In this document: one piece after another, positions 1 through 9,019 of the stretch
Position numbering within the stretch: position 1 is the stretch's first letter
Layout: each line of letters starts with the position of its first letter
Origin: Pseudomonadota bacterium
GTDB taxonomy: Bacteria > Cyanobacteriota > Vampirovibrionia > Obscuribacterales > Obscuribacteraceae
Reading direction: 5' to 3'
Length of the DNA: 64,000 nt
Assembly (NCBI GenBank): GCA_021325555.1
Contig: JAJPGY010000037.1
Span: forward strand, 62,001 to 126,000
Position numbers and translations under genes: made by a program
The notes under the pieces: model-generated
The model's input: only the letters and a program-made list of their open reading frames with translations
What the model was told of the DNA's origin: nothing
The model's database searches: none

Positions 1-904
1 TCACCACAAACCCTTGCTTGTCGATCTCGACGCCCGTCTTCTCGAGCCCGATGCCGTCGCTATTGGGGCGCCTGCCCACGGCGACCAGCACCTTGTCGAA
101 GACCATCGATCCGGGGGCGTCCTGCCCTTCAAAGGCAACCTCGAGGCCGCCTTTTGTTTCCTTGAGCCCGCTTACCTTCGTGTTGAGGAGGATCGACTTG
201 AACTTCTGCTTGAGATGATTGTCCAGCGGGCGGACCAGATCGCGATCCACGCCGGGCAGGAGGCCGTCGGTCATCTCGACCACGGTCACCTCGCTGCCGA
301 GAGCGGCATAGACCGTTCCCATCTCCAGCCCGATGTAGCCGCCGCCGACGACCAGAAGCTTCCCGGGTATGTCTTTGATGTCGAGCGCGCCAGTCGAATC
401 GAGCAGGCGCGGGCTTTCCAGATCGAGCCCGCGCAGGGTCAGCGGACGGGAGCCGGTGGCCAGAATTGCGTGCTTGAATTTGATGCGTGACGGCGCGCCC
501 TCGGCAACGTCCTCCAGGCGAATGTTGCGCGAGTCTTCGAACACGGCGCGACCGTAAAAGATCTCCACCCCGGCGCTCTTGCACATGCCGGCAATCCCTT
601 GCGCCAGCTTCCCGGTGACGGACTCCTTCCAGGAGCGCAACTTGTCCAGGTCGATCTTCGGCTTGCTGAAGGAGATCCCGAAGCTCTCGGCATGCTCCGC
701 TTCGCCGATCACCTCGGCTGCGTGCAGGAGCGCCTTCGAGGGGATGCAGCCTTCGTTGAGGCAGACGCCGCCGACCTTCTTCTTGGCCTCGACAATTACG
801 CACTTGATCCCCAGCTCGGCGGCGCGCAGGGCCGCGGGATAACCGCCGGGCCCGGCGCCTATCACCACCAGGTCGACATCCTGTGTCATCTCTCCTATGA
901 CCAT
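1..904 (-). CDS. lpdA: Dihydrolipoyl dehydrogenase (E3), 3' end cut by window edge
   Basis: This is the FAD- and NAD-dependent E3 enzyme that reoxidises the dihydrolipoyl arm of 2-oxoacid dehydrogenase complexes in the cytosol. About 301 codons are visible. They show an N-terminal FAD-binding GAGPGG, the redox-active disulfide motif CLNEGCIPSK, a second nucleotide-binding stretch VVGGGYIGLE, and VAVGRRPN near the cut. The FAD-proximal C-terminal part and the dimer-interface domain lie outside the window. The start at 904 is preferred because GGAGG sits 7 bases upstream; an ATG at 889 has AGGAG butted against it. The gene begins 2 bases after the stop of the E2 gene, so it is the last visible gene of a pdhA-pdhB-pdhC-lpdA operon. 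Family assignment is secure. Confidence 0.95.
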   Translation of the reverse strand, partial: MVIGEMTQDVDLVVIGAGPGGYPAALRAAELGIKCVIVEAKKKVGGVCLNEGCIPSKALLHAAEVIGEAEHAESFGISFSKPKIDLDKLRSWKESVTGKLAQGIAGMCKSAGVEIFYGRAVFEDSRNIRLEDVAEGAPSRIKFKHAILATGSRPLTLRGLDLESPRLLDSTGALDIKDIPGKLLVVGGGYIGLEMGTVYAALGSEVTVVEMTDGLLPGVDRDLVRPLDNHLKQKFKSILLNTKVSGLKETKGGLEVAFEGQDAPGSMVFDKVLVAVGRRPNSDGIGLEKTGVEIDKQGFVV

Positions 905-906
905 GG

Positions 907-2211
907 TTAAACCTCCACCAGGAGCTGAAGCGGATCTTCAAGCAGCTCTGCGACATGCCTCAGGAATCTGGCCGCCTCGGCGCCGTCGCAGATGCGGTGA
1001 TCGAAGGAGATCGCCAGAGGCAGTATCCAGCGCACCTCGATTGCTCCATTGCGAACGACCGGCTTCTGAGCCGAGCGCGCCATGCCCAGAATGGCTGCTT
1101 CCGGGAAGTTCACCATCGGCACCATGCCGGTGCCGCCGATCGGCCCGATGTTGGTGATGGTGAAGGTGCCGCCCTGCAGCCGCTCGAGCTCGACCTTGCC
1201 GTCCCGGGTTTTCTGCGCCATCTCTTGCAGCTCGGCGGCCAGCGCCCCGATGCCTTTCTTGTTGACGTCCTTCACCACGGGCACAATCAGCCCGCGATTG
1301 GTGGCCACGGCGACGCCTATATTGTAGTAGTGCTTGAGGACGATCTCGCCGGTCGATTCGTCTAAGCTGGAATTGAACTGGGGAAACTGTTGCAGCGCGG
1401 CCACCACCGCCTTGAGGGCGAAGACGGTCAGCGTCAGCTTGCCGCCGTTTTTCAGGAACTGCGTCTCGTGCTTCTGGCGCAGCGACTCCAGAAGGGTAAT
1501 GTCCGCCTCGTCAAAAGAGCTGACGCGCGGGATATGAGTCCAGGACTGGGTCATGGAGAGCGCTATCTTCCGCCGCAGGGATCGCAGGGGCACGCGCTCC
1601 ACCTGCCCCCAACGCTCGAACCTCGGCAGCTCGGCCGGCTCCGCCGTGATCGGCTGCGGCGTGAAGGGCTCCGCCGGCTCGCGTTCGGCGAAGCGCCGCG
1701 GCGCCTCTTCCCGCCCGCCGGCGCCGCGGCCGGCGAAGGCGCGCACGTCGTCGGCCAGCACCCTGCCCGCCGGGCCCGAGCCCGGCACCTGGCGAAGGTC
1801 GACTCCAAGCTCGCGGGCCAGGCGTCTGGTTGCAGGCGTGGCCGGCACCGGTCCTTCGCCTGCCCTGGCCTGGACAGGGACCGCCTGCCGCTCGGGTGCG
1901 GCTGGGGCCGGGCGCTTCTCTTCCGGTGCCCTGGCGGCTTCGGCAGCGGCCGGCTTCTCGGGCGCGGCGGGCGCGGCGCCGGCGAAGGTGATCATCACCG
2001 TCCCCACCTTGACCGTGTCCCCTTTTTTGACAAGAATCTGCTCCACCCGGCCTGCCACCGGGCATGGTATCTCAACGACCGCCTTGTCGGTCTCCACCTC
2101 GAAAATCGGCTGGTCCTCCTTGACCTGGTCGCCGACTTTGACCTTCACCTCCAGGATCTCAGCCTCGTGGATGCCCTCTCCCAGATCAGGCAGTTTGAAT
2201 TCAATGGCCAT
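907..2211 (-). CDS. pdhC: Dihydrolipoamide acetyltransferase (E2) of pyruvate dehydrogenase
   Basis: E2 core of the pyruvate dehydrogenase complex; it moves the acetyl group from the lipoyl arm to CoA. The 434 residues show one lipoyl domain (about 1-80) with the lipoylated lysine in ETDKAVVE (K43), then an Ala/Pro/Glu-rich linker. A peripheral subunit-binding domain follows around 128-165 (TRRLARELGVDLRQVPGSG), and a catalytic acyltransferase domain runs from about 205 to the end. The active-site signature HRICDG is near residue 400. A GAGGGTG ribosome site precedes the ATG. A single lipoyl domain and the context (E1 alpha and beta upstream, E3 downstream) favour pyruvate over branched-chain oxoacids, but substrate cannot be settled by sequence alone. 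Confidence 0.93.
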   Translation of the reverse strand: MAIEFKLPDLGEGIHEAEILEVKVKVGDQVKEDQPIFEVETDKAVVEIPCPVAGRVEQILVKKGDTVKVGTVMITFAGAAPAAPEKPAAAEAARAPEEKRPAPAAPERQAVPVQARAGEGPVPATPATRRLARELGVDLRQVPGSGPAGRVLADDVRAFAGRGAGGREEAPRRFAEREPAEPFTPQPITAEPAELPRFERWGQVERVPLRSLRRKIALSMTQSWTHIPRVSSFDEADITLLESLRQKHETQFLKNGGKLTLTVFALKAVVAALQQFPQFNSSLDESTGEIVLKHYYNIGVAVATNRGLIVPVVKDVNKKGIGALAAELQEMAQKTRDGKVELERLQGGTFTITNIGPIGGTGMVPMVNFPEAAILGMARSAQKPVVRNGAIEVRWILPLAISFDHRICDGAEAARFLRHVAELLEDPLQLLVEV

Positions 2212-2276
2212 CGATCACCCTCGCGCTTTACAGTGCCCCGACATTTGCGATCCGCTGCCGCTTCCGGGCGCCGCCG

Positions 2277-3257
2277 TCAAAACGACAGCGTCTGGCGGCA
2301 GGCATCCAGGATCCTGTCGGCGTCAGGCAGGTACGCCTTTTCCTTGGAGAAATACGGAATCGGTACGTCGTAGCCGGTGACCCGAGCCACCGGAGCTTCC
2401 AGATAGAGAAAAACGTGCTCGTTGATGCGGGCGACGACCTCGGCGGCGATACCACAATTGCGCGGCGCCTCGTGGACGACCACTGCCCGGCCGGTCTTGC
2501 GCACGGAATCGACGATTGTCTTCGTGTCCATCGGCACGATGCTCAGGAGATCGACGACCTCCGCCTTCACGCCGTCCTCTTCCTCGAGCATCTCAGCCGC
2601 CTCCAGCACCTGCCGCAGGCTGGCGCCGTAGGAGATGAGGGTGATCTCCCTGCCCTCGCGCACCACCTGCGCCCTGCCGATCGGCAGCGTCTCTATCGTG
2701 TCCGGCACTTCTTCCTTGAAGGCGCGATAGATGGCTTTGGGCTCGTAATAGACGACCGGGTCCGGATCCTGAATGGCGCTGTGCAGGAGAGCGCGCGCGT
2801 TGCGCGGCCCGGACGGCACCACGATCTTCAACCCGGGCGTGTGCGCATAGTAGGTCTCGCGGCTTTCCGAGTGGTGCTCGAGGGCGCGTATGCCGCCTCC
2901 ATAAGGAAAGCGCATCACCATCGGCACGGTCACGCGGCCGCGGGTGCGGTTGCGGAAGCGCGAGGCGTGCGACTCAATCTGGTGGAAGGCATAATAGTCG
3001 AAGCCGGCGAACTGGATCTCGGCCACCGGGCGCAGCCCGTAAATGGCCATTCCTATCGAGGTGCCGATGATGCCCGACTCGGCAAGCGGCGTGTCGATCA
3101 CCCGCTTGTCGCCGAATTTGGCGAGCAGCCCTTCGGTGATCCTGAACACTCCTTCGTCGGCCCCCACGTCCTCGCCGAGCACGACCACTCGCTCGTCGCG
3201 CTCGAGCGCCTCATAAAGCGCTTTGTTGATCGCTTTGGCCATGTTCATCTCAGCCAT
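2277..3257 (-). CDS. pdhB: Pyruvate dehydrogenase E1 component, beta subunit
   Basis: Beta subunit of the heterotetrameric thiamine-diphosphate E1 that decarboxylates pyruvate and acetylates the E2 lipoyl group. The 326 residues are the normal family length. They carry the typical start AINKALYEALERD, the GEDVG motif, the DTPLAESGI region, and a C-terminal transketolase domain (about 195-320) with VHEAPRNCG. The ATG overlaps the stop of pdhA by one base (TAATG), with GGGAG about 8 bases before it, so translation is probably coupled to the alpha subunit. A 65-base gap separates it from pdhC. Confidence 0.94.
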   Translation of the reverse strand: MAEMNMAKAINKALYEALERDERVVVLGEDVGADEGVFRITEGLLAKFGDKRVIDTPLAESGIIGTSIGMAIYGLRPVAEIQFAGFDYYAFHQIESHASRFRNRTRGRVTVPMVMRFPYGGGIRALEHHSESRETYYAHTPGLKIVVPSGPRNARALLHSAIQDPDPVVYYEPKAIYRAFKEEVPDTIETLPIGRAQVVREGREITLISYGASLRQVLEAAEMLEEEDGVKAEVVDLLSIVPMDTKTIVDSVRKTGRAVVVHEAPRNCGIAAEVVARINEHVFLYLEAPVARVTGYDVPIPYFSKEKAYLPDADRILDACRQTLSF

Positions 3258-4408
3258 TAGCCGCGCTCCCTCCCTGTGTGTGCTTGCTCTTTGCCGGCCT
3301 CGGACGCCGGCAGCTTGCCTTTCTTGGCCAGGAACCGCTTGAGCTCCTCCCTCTGCTCGTCGAGATCCGGCGGCGTGTCGGCGTAGAGGTAGTCGAACAT
3401 GCGCAGCGGGTTGAGCAGCTCTTCGCTCTGCGCTTGCTCCTCGAAGCGCTTCACGGCGGCTTTTATCTCCTCGTCGATCTCCTCATGGAGCTTCTTGCGG
3501 GCATCGCCGTCGAGGACGCCCTTGTCCTCCAGATACCTGGCGAAACGGATGAGCGAATCCTTGTTCGCCCATTGTTTCATCTCCTCTTCGGAGCGATAAC
3601 GCTTGGGATCGTCCGACGTGGTGTGGGGCGTCATCCGGTAGGTGAGTCCCTCGATCAGCGTCGGCCCGCCTCCGGCCCTGGCCCTTTCCACGGCGGCGGC
3701 CGTTGCCGCGTACATGGCCAGCACGTCGTTGCCGTCCACCTTGACGCCCGGCATTCCGTACGATACCGCCCGCTGGGCGATCGTCTCGCACTTCATCTGC
3801 CTGGCCAGCGGCACCGAGATCGCGTACTGATTGTTCTGGCAGACGAAGACAACCGGGGCGTTGAACACGGAGGCGAAGTTGAGCGCCTCGTGAAAGTCCC
3901 CTTCCGATGAGGAGCCGTCACCGAAATAAGTGAGCACTACCTTCTTCTCCTCCTTGAACCTCATGGCCATGCCGATGCCGGCGGCATGGAGAAGCTGGCT
4001 GCCCACCGGCACGCAAATCGGCAGGTCGTTGACGCCTTCGGGCGGCACCGCGCCTTCCTCGAAGCCGCCCCAGTAGAGGAACATCGTCTCCAGCGGCCAG
4101 CCGCGGTAGAGCATGCCCGCGAACTCCCTGTAGGCCGGCACATGCCAGTCGCTCTTCTCGAGGGCATAGACGGAGCCCATGCTCACCGCCTCGTGCCCGC
4201 TGCTCTGCGGGAAGGTGCCGATCCGCCCCTGGCGCTGCAGGTTGAGCATCCGCTCGTCGCCCCGGCGCGCCAGCACCATGTAGCGGTACATCGTCTTCAG
4301 GTCGTCGGCGCTCAGTTTGGGCTCGAGCTCTTTGTCGACTTTCGCGTTTTCGTCGAGGATGGACAGGTACTCGATGTTCTCAGGCAGCTTTATAGGTTTC
4401 TTTGGCAT
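3257..4408 (-). CDS. pdhA: Pyruvate dehydrogenase E1 component, alpha subunit
   Basis: Alpha subunit of E1, the first gene of the minus-strand PDH operon. The 383 residues include the thiamine-diphosphate/Mg binding motif, which begins GDGSSSEGDFHEALN (about 167-182) and ends at QNNQYAIS. The phosphorylation-loop-like region RMTPHTTSDDPKRYRS is also present. The C-terminal tail is Glu/Lys-rich and variable. The nearest purine-rich ribosome-site-like run (AGGAG) is about 14 bases from the ATG, which is long. The operon lies back-to-back with lipA, so the 146-base gap must hold both promoters. Confidence 0.94.
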   Translation of the reverse strand: MPKKPIKLPENIEYLSILDENAKVDKELEPKLSADDLKTMYRYMVLARRGDERMLNLQRQGRIGTFPQSSGHEAVSMGSVYALEKSDWHVPAYREFAGMLYRGWPLETMFLYWGGFEEGAVPPEGVNDLPICVPVGSQLLHAAGIGMAMRFKEEKKVVLTYFGDGSSSEGDFHEALNFASVFNAPVVFVCQNNQYAISVPLARQMKCETIAQRAVSYGMPGVKVDGNDVLAMYAATAAAVERARAGGGPTLIEGLTYRMTPHTTSDDPKRYRSEEEMKQWANKDSLIRFARYLEDKGVLDGDARKKLHEEIDEEIKAAVKRFEEQAQSEELLNPLRMFDYLYADTPPDLDEQREELKRFLAKKGKLPASEAGKEQAHTGRERG

Positions 4409-4554
4409 GATGTTGATTCCCGCTCCTGCTGCTAAAATTCAGGCTGCTCGACGCTGTGCCGGACACCACACAGTATGTCATAACAAGGCCGCGGGGGCCA
4501 ATTTTATTAATGCGCCTCGAGGGTGAGAGATCCTGTTGCAGAGCGGAATGCTGA
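4409..4554. promoter_or_regulatory. Divergent promoter region between the PDH operon and lipA
   Basis: This 146-base gap separates the starts of two divergent, functionally linked units. It contains the AT-richest stretch in the neighbourhood (AATTTTATTAATG at about 4500-4512). Toward pdhA a possible -35 TTGGCC with -10 CATACT at 18-base spacing can be read, but it is weak. No repeat or known operator is evident. I infer a shared regulatory region; exact promoters are not supported. Confidence 0.35.
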
Positions 4555-5460
4555 ATGAATCATAAAGCGACTGCTGACATCCTTGCGTCCGAACCCGCGC
4601 CCGGGCTGCCGCGCCCGGCCAAACCGGATTGGCTCAAGGTCAGCCTTCCCACCGGTGCGCCTTATCAGGCGATGAAACAGCTCATCTTAGAGCATGGCCT
4701 GCACACCGTGTGCGAATCGGCTGCCTGCCCCAATCGCGGCGAGTGCTGGTCGCGATCGACCGCGACGCTCATGATCCTCGGCAACGTTTGCACGCGCAGC
4801 TGCGGCTTCTGCAACGTGGCCACCGGCAGACCGACCGAGCTGGATCTCGATGAGCCGAGACGGGTGGCCGAGGCGGTGGCGCTCATGCGCCTCAAGTACG
4901 CGGTGATCACCTCGGTCAACCGTGACGAGTTGAGCGATGGCGGAGCCTCGATCTGGGCGGAGACGATCCGCCGCCTGCGCGCAGCCTGCCCGGACACCAG
5001 GGTCGAGGTCCTGATCCCGGATTTCTGCGGCAAGTGGGAGGCTCTGCAGGTGGTGCTGGAGGCGCGCCCCGACGTGGTCAACCACAACGTGGAGACCGTG
5101 CCCCGCCTCTACCTGCCCGTGCGCCCGCAAGGTGACTTCCAGCGCAGCCTGGAGCTTCTGCGCCGGGCCAAGGACTGCGGTATGACCACCAAGTCCGGAC
5201 TCATGGCCGGGCTCGGCGAATGCGACGAGGAGATAGTCGAGGTTCTGCGCGCGCTGCGGTCGGCCCGGGTGGACCTGGTGACGATCGGGCAGTACATGCG
5301 CCCCACTGAAAAGCATCTGCCGGTGGCCCGCTATGTGAGCCCGGAGACCTTCGACCGGTATCGCCGGTTGGGCATGGAGATGGGATTCGTCAACGTCTTT
5401 TCCGGACCGCTGGTGCGCAGCAGCTACCATGCGGAGGCGCAGGCGCAGGCCCTGGCCTGA
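4555..5460 (+). CDS. lipA: Lipoyl synthase (radical SAM)
   Basis: Inserts two sulfurs into octanoyl groups on E2 and GCV-H proteins, completing the lipoyl cofactor. The 301 residues match the family length. The auxiliary cluster motif CESAACPNRGEC and the radical-SAM motif CTRSCGFC are both intact, followed by the family signature VTSVNRDELSDGG. LipA also needs a distal C-terminal serine; RSSYHAEAQ near the end fits. The gene is divergent from the PDH operon, so cofactor and recipient are encoded side by side. No lipB octanoyltransferase is visible in the window. Confidence 0.96.
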   Translation: MNHKATADILASEPAPGLPRPAKPDWLKVSLPTGAPYQAMKQLILEHGLHTVCESAACPNRGECWSRSTATLMILGNVCTRSCGFCNVATGRPTELDLDEPRRVAEAVALMRLKYAVITSVNRDELSDGGASIWAETIRRLRAACPDTRVEVLIPDFCGKWEALQVVLEARPDVVNHNVETVPRLYLPVRPQGDFQRSLELLRRAKDCGMTTKSGLMAGLGECDEEIVEVLRALRSARVDLVTIGQYMRPTEKHLPVARYVSPETFDRYRRLGMEMGFVNVFSGPLVRSSYHAEAQAQALA

Positions 5461-5747
5461 GCCGCCGGACCCGGGGTGCGCCGGCGCTGTCCGTACTGTC
5501 CCGGATTGATCGGTGAAAGCCGGGCCCCGAACCGGCCCGTTGGTACGGCCGTCCGCGACCGGCGTGGGGTATTCCCCATGTAGCTCGCCCGGAGCGGCTG
5601 CGCATGCCGCTTCCCGGCGGTCGCGACCGGCGCCGATCGGCTCGATCCGCCGCTGAAGAAGGAATATGAGTTTTTTCTCAATGGATCTCCGCCGGTTGCG
5701 GGCGCACAATTCTCTTGACAATGAAGGCCGGCTCAAGGGGACACGAC
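5461..5747. other. Intergenic gap, no gene seen
   Basis: A 287-base GC-rich stretch between lipA and the LRV protein. I find no supported coding frame, RNA gene or clear terminator. TTGACA at 5715-5720 looks like a -35 box, but it has no -10 partner and lies only 28 bases before the chosen start codon. Confidence 0.5.
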
Positions 5748-7352
5748 ATGGCTGGAAAGAGCGCAAAACCCGAAGCAACGACAATCTTTGATTTCGCCTC
5801 CCGCAAAAAAGTGGAGGGGCTGCACGACAAGGAGCAATACTGGCTCTGGAAGTGCTTCGCCGAGGACCCGCTTTCCGCATGCGGGCAGGTGCCCGCGGCG
5901 GGTGCGGAGGGCGAGGCGGGTGAAAGCGGTTCCGCCCCGGCGATATCGGGCGGGCTCTGGTATCTGGCCATGTCCGGCAACAGCAGCGTCAGGCAGTTCG
6001 TCGCCATGAACCCGCAGGCGACGGCGGAGTGCCTGACCTACCTGTCGACCGACAGCTCGCCGGTGGTGCGCCATTTTGTCGGGGGCAACCCGAGCTGCCC
6101 GGTCGATGTCCTGGAGCGGCTGGCCGGCGATAAATCCACGCCGGTGCGCCGGTCGGTGGCCGCCAACCCGGGCACGCCGGCGGAGTCCCTCAGGCGCCTG
6201 GGCAGCGACGCCTGCTCGGCTGTCCGCCAGAAGGTGGCCGAGAACCCGAACGCCCCGCCGCAGGCGCTTGCCGCCCTGGCCGGCGACGGCGAGGTCCTGG
6301 TGCGCCACAAGGCGGCAGCGCACCAAGGCACGCCGCCAGAGGTTCTGTCCGTGCTTGCCTGCGACCCGTCCGCGATTGTCCGGCGCGCGGTGGCCGCCAA
6401 CTGCTCGGCGCCGGAGGAGGCGCTGGCCCGGCTGATCAACGACGAGGAGCTCGGCGTCCGCCAGGCGGCTGCCGGCAACGGGCGCGCGCCCGAAGAGGCG
6501 CTCAAGGATCTTCTGTTCGAGGGCGATATCTACGTGCGGCGGCGGCTGGCAAGCAATGAGAGCACTCACGTGGAGACGCTCAATCAGCTGGCCAGGGACA
6601 GGGATCCGTTCGTGCGCTACCTGGTGACCACCAACGAGCATCGCTCGCCGGCGCTGCTCGCCGATCTGTCCCGGGATGAGGATGTGCTGATTCGCCGGGC
6701 GGTGGCCCGCAGCGAAGACGCCTCCTTCGAGGCGCTGCGGGTTCTGACCTGCGATCCGGATATGCTCGTCCGTCTCTGGCTGGCGCGCAACGAGAACGCC
6801 CCTGCCGCTATTCTCGAGATGCTGGCCCGCGATCCCTGCCTGTCCGTCAGGCAGGCGGTGGCCGACAACCCGAGCGCGTCTGCCGCCGCGATGGAGATCC
6901 TCTGCGCGGATCCGGACATCTACATCCGGCGGTCCGTAGCCACCGGCGGCCCGACCAGCCCTGACATTCTGCGCGCCCTGGCCGGCGACAAGGATCATAT
7001 GGTTCGCTGCCTGGTGGCCGCCAACGTCAACACGCCGTCGGACGCGCTGCAGTACCTTTCCTTCGACGAGAGCGCGGATATACGCCGGCGGATTGCCGGC
7101 AATCCGGCGGCCAGCCCGCGCACGCTGCACGATCTGGCCACGGATCCCAGCGACGAGGTGCGGGCGGCCGTGGCGCGCAACCCGTTTTCTCCCTTCGCCG
7201 CGCTCAAGCTTTTGTCCCGGGATGCCGATCCCTACATACGGCTTCTGGTCGCCCGCTCGAAGCACGCGCTGCCCGATATGCTGCTTGCCCTGGCCGACGA
7301 TCACGATCCCTGGGTAAGACGAGCGGCCCGGCGGCAGCTGCCTGCCGGCTGA
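5748..7352 (+). CDS. LRV/HEAT-like repeat protein of unknown function
   Basis: A 534-residue soluble protein. After a short N-terminal segment (about 1-85) it is built almost entirely from about 17-18 tandem repeats with a strict 26-residue period. Each reads like VRRxVAxNPxTPxexLxxLaxD and matches the leucine-rich repeat variant (LRV) type of alpha-helical solenoid. Such solenoids are protein-interaction scaffolds; no catalytic motif is visible. The start at 5748 has AAGGGG 7 bases upstream; an in-frame TTG (5715) and ATG (5721) lack a ribosome site. The LRV family was first seen in a nitrogen-fixation-linked protein of Azotobacter, but the 4Fe-4S cysteine cluster of that protein is not obvious here. 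The same repeat type recurs at the C-terminus of the sensor protein near 20.6 kb. Confidence 0.8.
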   Translation: MAGKSAKPEATTIFDFASRKKVEGLHDKEQYWLWKCFAEDPLSACGQVPAAGAEGEAGESGSAPAISGGLWYLAMSGNSSVRQFVAMNPQATAECLTYLSTDSSPVVRHFVGGNPSCPVDVLERLAGDKSTPVRRSVAANPGTPAESLRRLGSDACSAVRQKVAENPNAPPQALAALAGDGEVLVRHKAAAHQGTPPEVLSVLACDPSAIVRRAVAANCSAPEEALARLINDEELGVRQAAAGNGRAPEEALKDLLFEGDIYVRRRLASNESTHVETLNQLARDRDPFVRYLVTTNEHRSPALLADLSRDEDVLIRRAVARSEDASFEALRVLTCDPDMLVRLWLARNENAPAAILEMLARDPCLSVRQAVADNPSASAAAMEILCADPDIYIRRSVATGGPTSPDILRALAGDKDHMVRCLVAANVNTPSDALQYLSFDESADIRRRIAGNPAASPRTLHDLATDPSDEVRAAVARNPFSPFAALKLLSRDADPYIRLLVARSKHALPDMLLALADDHDPWVRRAARRQLPAG

Positions 7353-7501
7353 CGGGACTGGCCGGCCTTTGCTTGTTTTTCGCAGGACAGCGGCAAGTAG
7401 CTGCCGTCCCGGCGCGTCAGGCCAGATATCTTGCCCGAGCCGTCGGTATCCACCGCCTGAGACCGTGACGGCCGGGCGAGCGCGCTGGCGGTGCGGAGCG
7501 C

Positions 7502-9019
7502 TCATCCGGCGGGGCTTTTCAGCAGCGGCAGGGACTCCAGCCGGCCGGTCAGCTCTAAGATTGCGCTGCGCAGCGGGCCGACCGAGGGCGTGTGGCCGTT
7601 GACCATCACGGTAACTGCCAGGTTGCCGCCGCCGGCTGTGTGCATGATTCCGGCAACCGAGCGAACGCAGTCCATGGCGCCGGTCTTTGACCGGAACCAG
7701 CCCGCTTTGTTCCCCTCCAGGCGGAGGAGGCCGAGGTAGGTCCCGGCCAGGTCCGGGCCGGCCATGTGCTTTAGCACCAGATTCAGTGCGTGAGGGGTTA
7801 CGCAATCCTTCCTCGACAACCCGCATCCGTCCACGAGCACAACATCGGACTGGCGGACGCCGATGCCGGCCAGCCAGGCGCCGAGGCAGGCCAGCCCGCT
7901 GTCCTCCAGGCTGACCGCATCCGGCGTCGTTTCAGCTCGGGTCTTGGCGCCGATTGTTCTCAGCAGCTGCTGCGCGTAGAGGTTGTCGCTGTCTTTCAGG
8001 CACTGGCGGATGATCTCCGTCACCGGCTGCGAGACGTGCTCGCTCAGCGGCACCGGCTGCTTGCTGTCGGGCAGCAGCGGCGCGTGGCCGTTCACGCGTA
8101 TCCCCATCCCCTTGAGCACGGACGCGACGGCGGCCAGGTTGTAATCGCAGGGATTGGCCACGACCAGGCTGCCTGCGCTGCTCACGGCGGGAGAGCCGCC
8201 GCGGTGGACCCTCACCTTCCGGCTGGCCGGATCCAGGCTTACCCAGGCCGGCGCCAGGCTGGAGCTCAAAAGCGATTCGATGAGGGTGTTCGGCTCGCCG
8301 GCCCTGCGGTCGTCGACCGGCAGTCCCCGCCCCGGATCCTTGCCCGGGGCGATGTTGCGATCGAGCACCAGGTTGGATGACACCGGCATCCACTCCTGCC
8401 CCCAGTCCTCAAGCAACCAGCCCGTGTTGAACTGGTCTCTGCCGCCCGCCACCGGCGATAGTATCACGCGCCCTTCCACGGCCTTAATCTTCTTCTGCCC
8501 GAGGACGGACAGCAGCTCCCACAGATCCCTGCTCTCGAAGGTCGGATCTTGCGAGGGCACCAGCACCAGGTCGCCGTCCAGCCTGCCATTCCTGACCGGC
8601 CCGTAAGCCTCGAGCCGCGTGTGGTAGCGGAAGTCCTGTCCCATGGTCTCCAGCGCGCAGGCGGTGGTGAAAATTTTGGCCGTCGAGGCGGGCGTGAAGC
8701 GACGGCTGCCGTTGAGGCTGTAAAGGACGCGCCCGGACGGCAGCTCCAGCACCTCCACCCCGATCTCCGACTGCTGCAGGAGCGGGTGCTTCAGCCAGGC
8801 GGTCACCACGCGCGATACGGCGTTGTCCGCCGGCGGGCTCTCCGGCACCGCTGCCGGTGCCCGGTGAGGGGATCTGCCGCCGCTTCCGGCTATTGCGCCC
8901 GGCAGGCAGAGCCAGGACCAGAGGGCCGCTCCGGAGAGGGCCGCCGCCAGGATTGCCGACGCGCCGGAGATTCCGGCCGGGAGCCGCCGCCTCCCGACAT
9001 TTTGCCCGGGGAAAGCCAT
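7502..9019 (-). CDS. dacB: D-alanyl-D-alanine carboxypeptidase/endopeptidase, PBP4 type
   Basis: Penicillin-binding protein of the PBP4 (S13) family, which trims or cleaves peptidoglycan crosslinks in the periplasm. The 505 residues begin with a hydrophobic segment (about 15-45) that could be a signal or anchor. The catalytic motif STAK is at about 112-115, with SDN in the middle of the C-terminal half and KTGAMD near 455. All three active-site motifs are intact. The start at 9019 overlaps the stop of proline dehydrogenase (TAATG); an upstream in-frame start at 9091 would add 24 residues that overlap that gene and have no ribosome site. The spacing suggests translational coupling with an unrelated metabolic enzyme. 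Confidence 0.9.
   Translation of the reverse strand: MAFPGQNVGRRRLPAGISGASAILAAALSGAALWSWLCLPGAIAGSGGRSPHRAPAAVPESPPADNAVSRVVTAWLKHPLLQQSEIGVEVLELPSGRVLYSLNGSRRFTPASTAKIFTTACALETMGQDFRYHTRLEAYGPVRNGRLDGDLVLVPSQDPTFESRDLWELLSVLGQKKIKAVEGRVILSPVAGGRDQFNTGWLLEDWGQEWMPVSSNLVLDRNIAPGKDPGRGLPVDDRRAGEPNTLIESLLSSSLAPAWVSLDPASRKVRVHRGGSPAVSSAGSLVVANPCDYNLAAVASVLKGMGIRVNGHAPLLPDSKQPVPLSEHVSQPVTEIIRQCLKDSDNLYAQQLLRTIGAKTRAETTPDAVSLEDSGLACLGAWLAGIGVRQSDVVLVDGCGLSRKDCVTPHALNLVLKHMAGPDLAGTYLGLLRLEGNKAGWFRSKTGAMDCVRSVAGIMHTAGGGNLAVTVMVNGHTPSVGPLRSAILELTGRLESLPLLKSPAG

Noticed and set aside
5715..5747. TTGACA as a -35 box and upstream TTG/ATG starts for the LRV gene
   Set aside because: No -10 partner fits before the start codon, and the ATG at 5748 has the only good ribosome site.
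5733..7826. A 697-codon antisense frame over the LRV gene
   Set aside because: It mirrors the repeats of the real gene and has no ribosome site or recognised domain.
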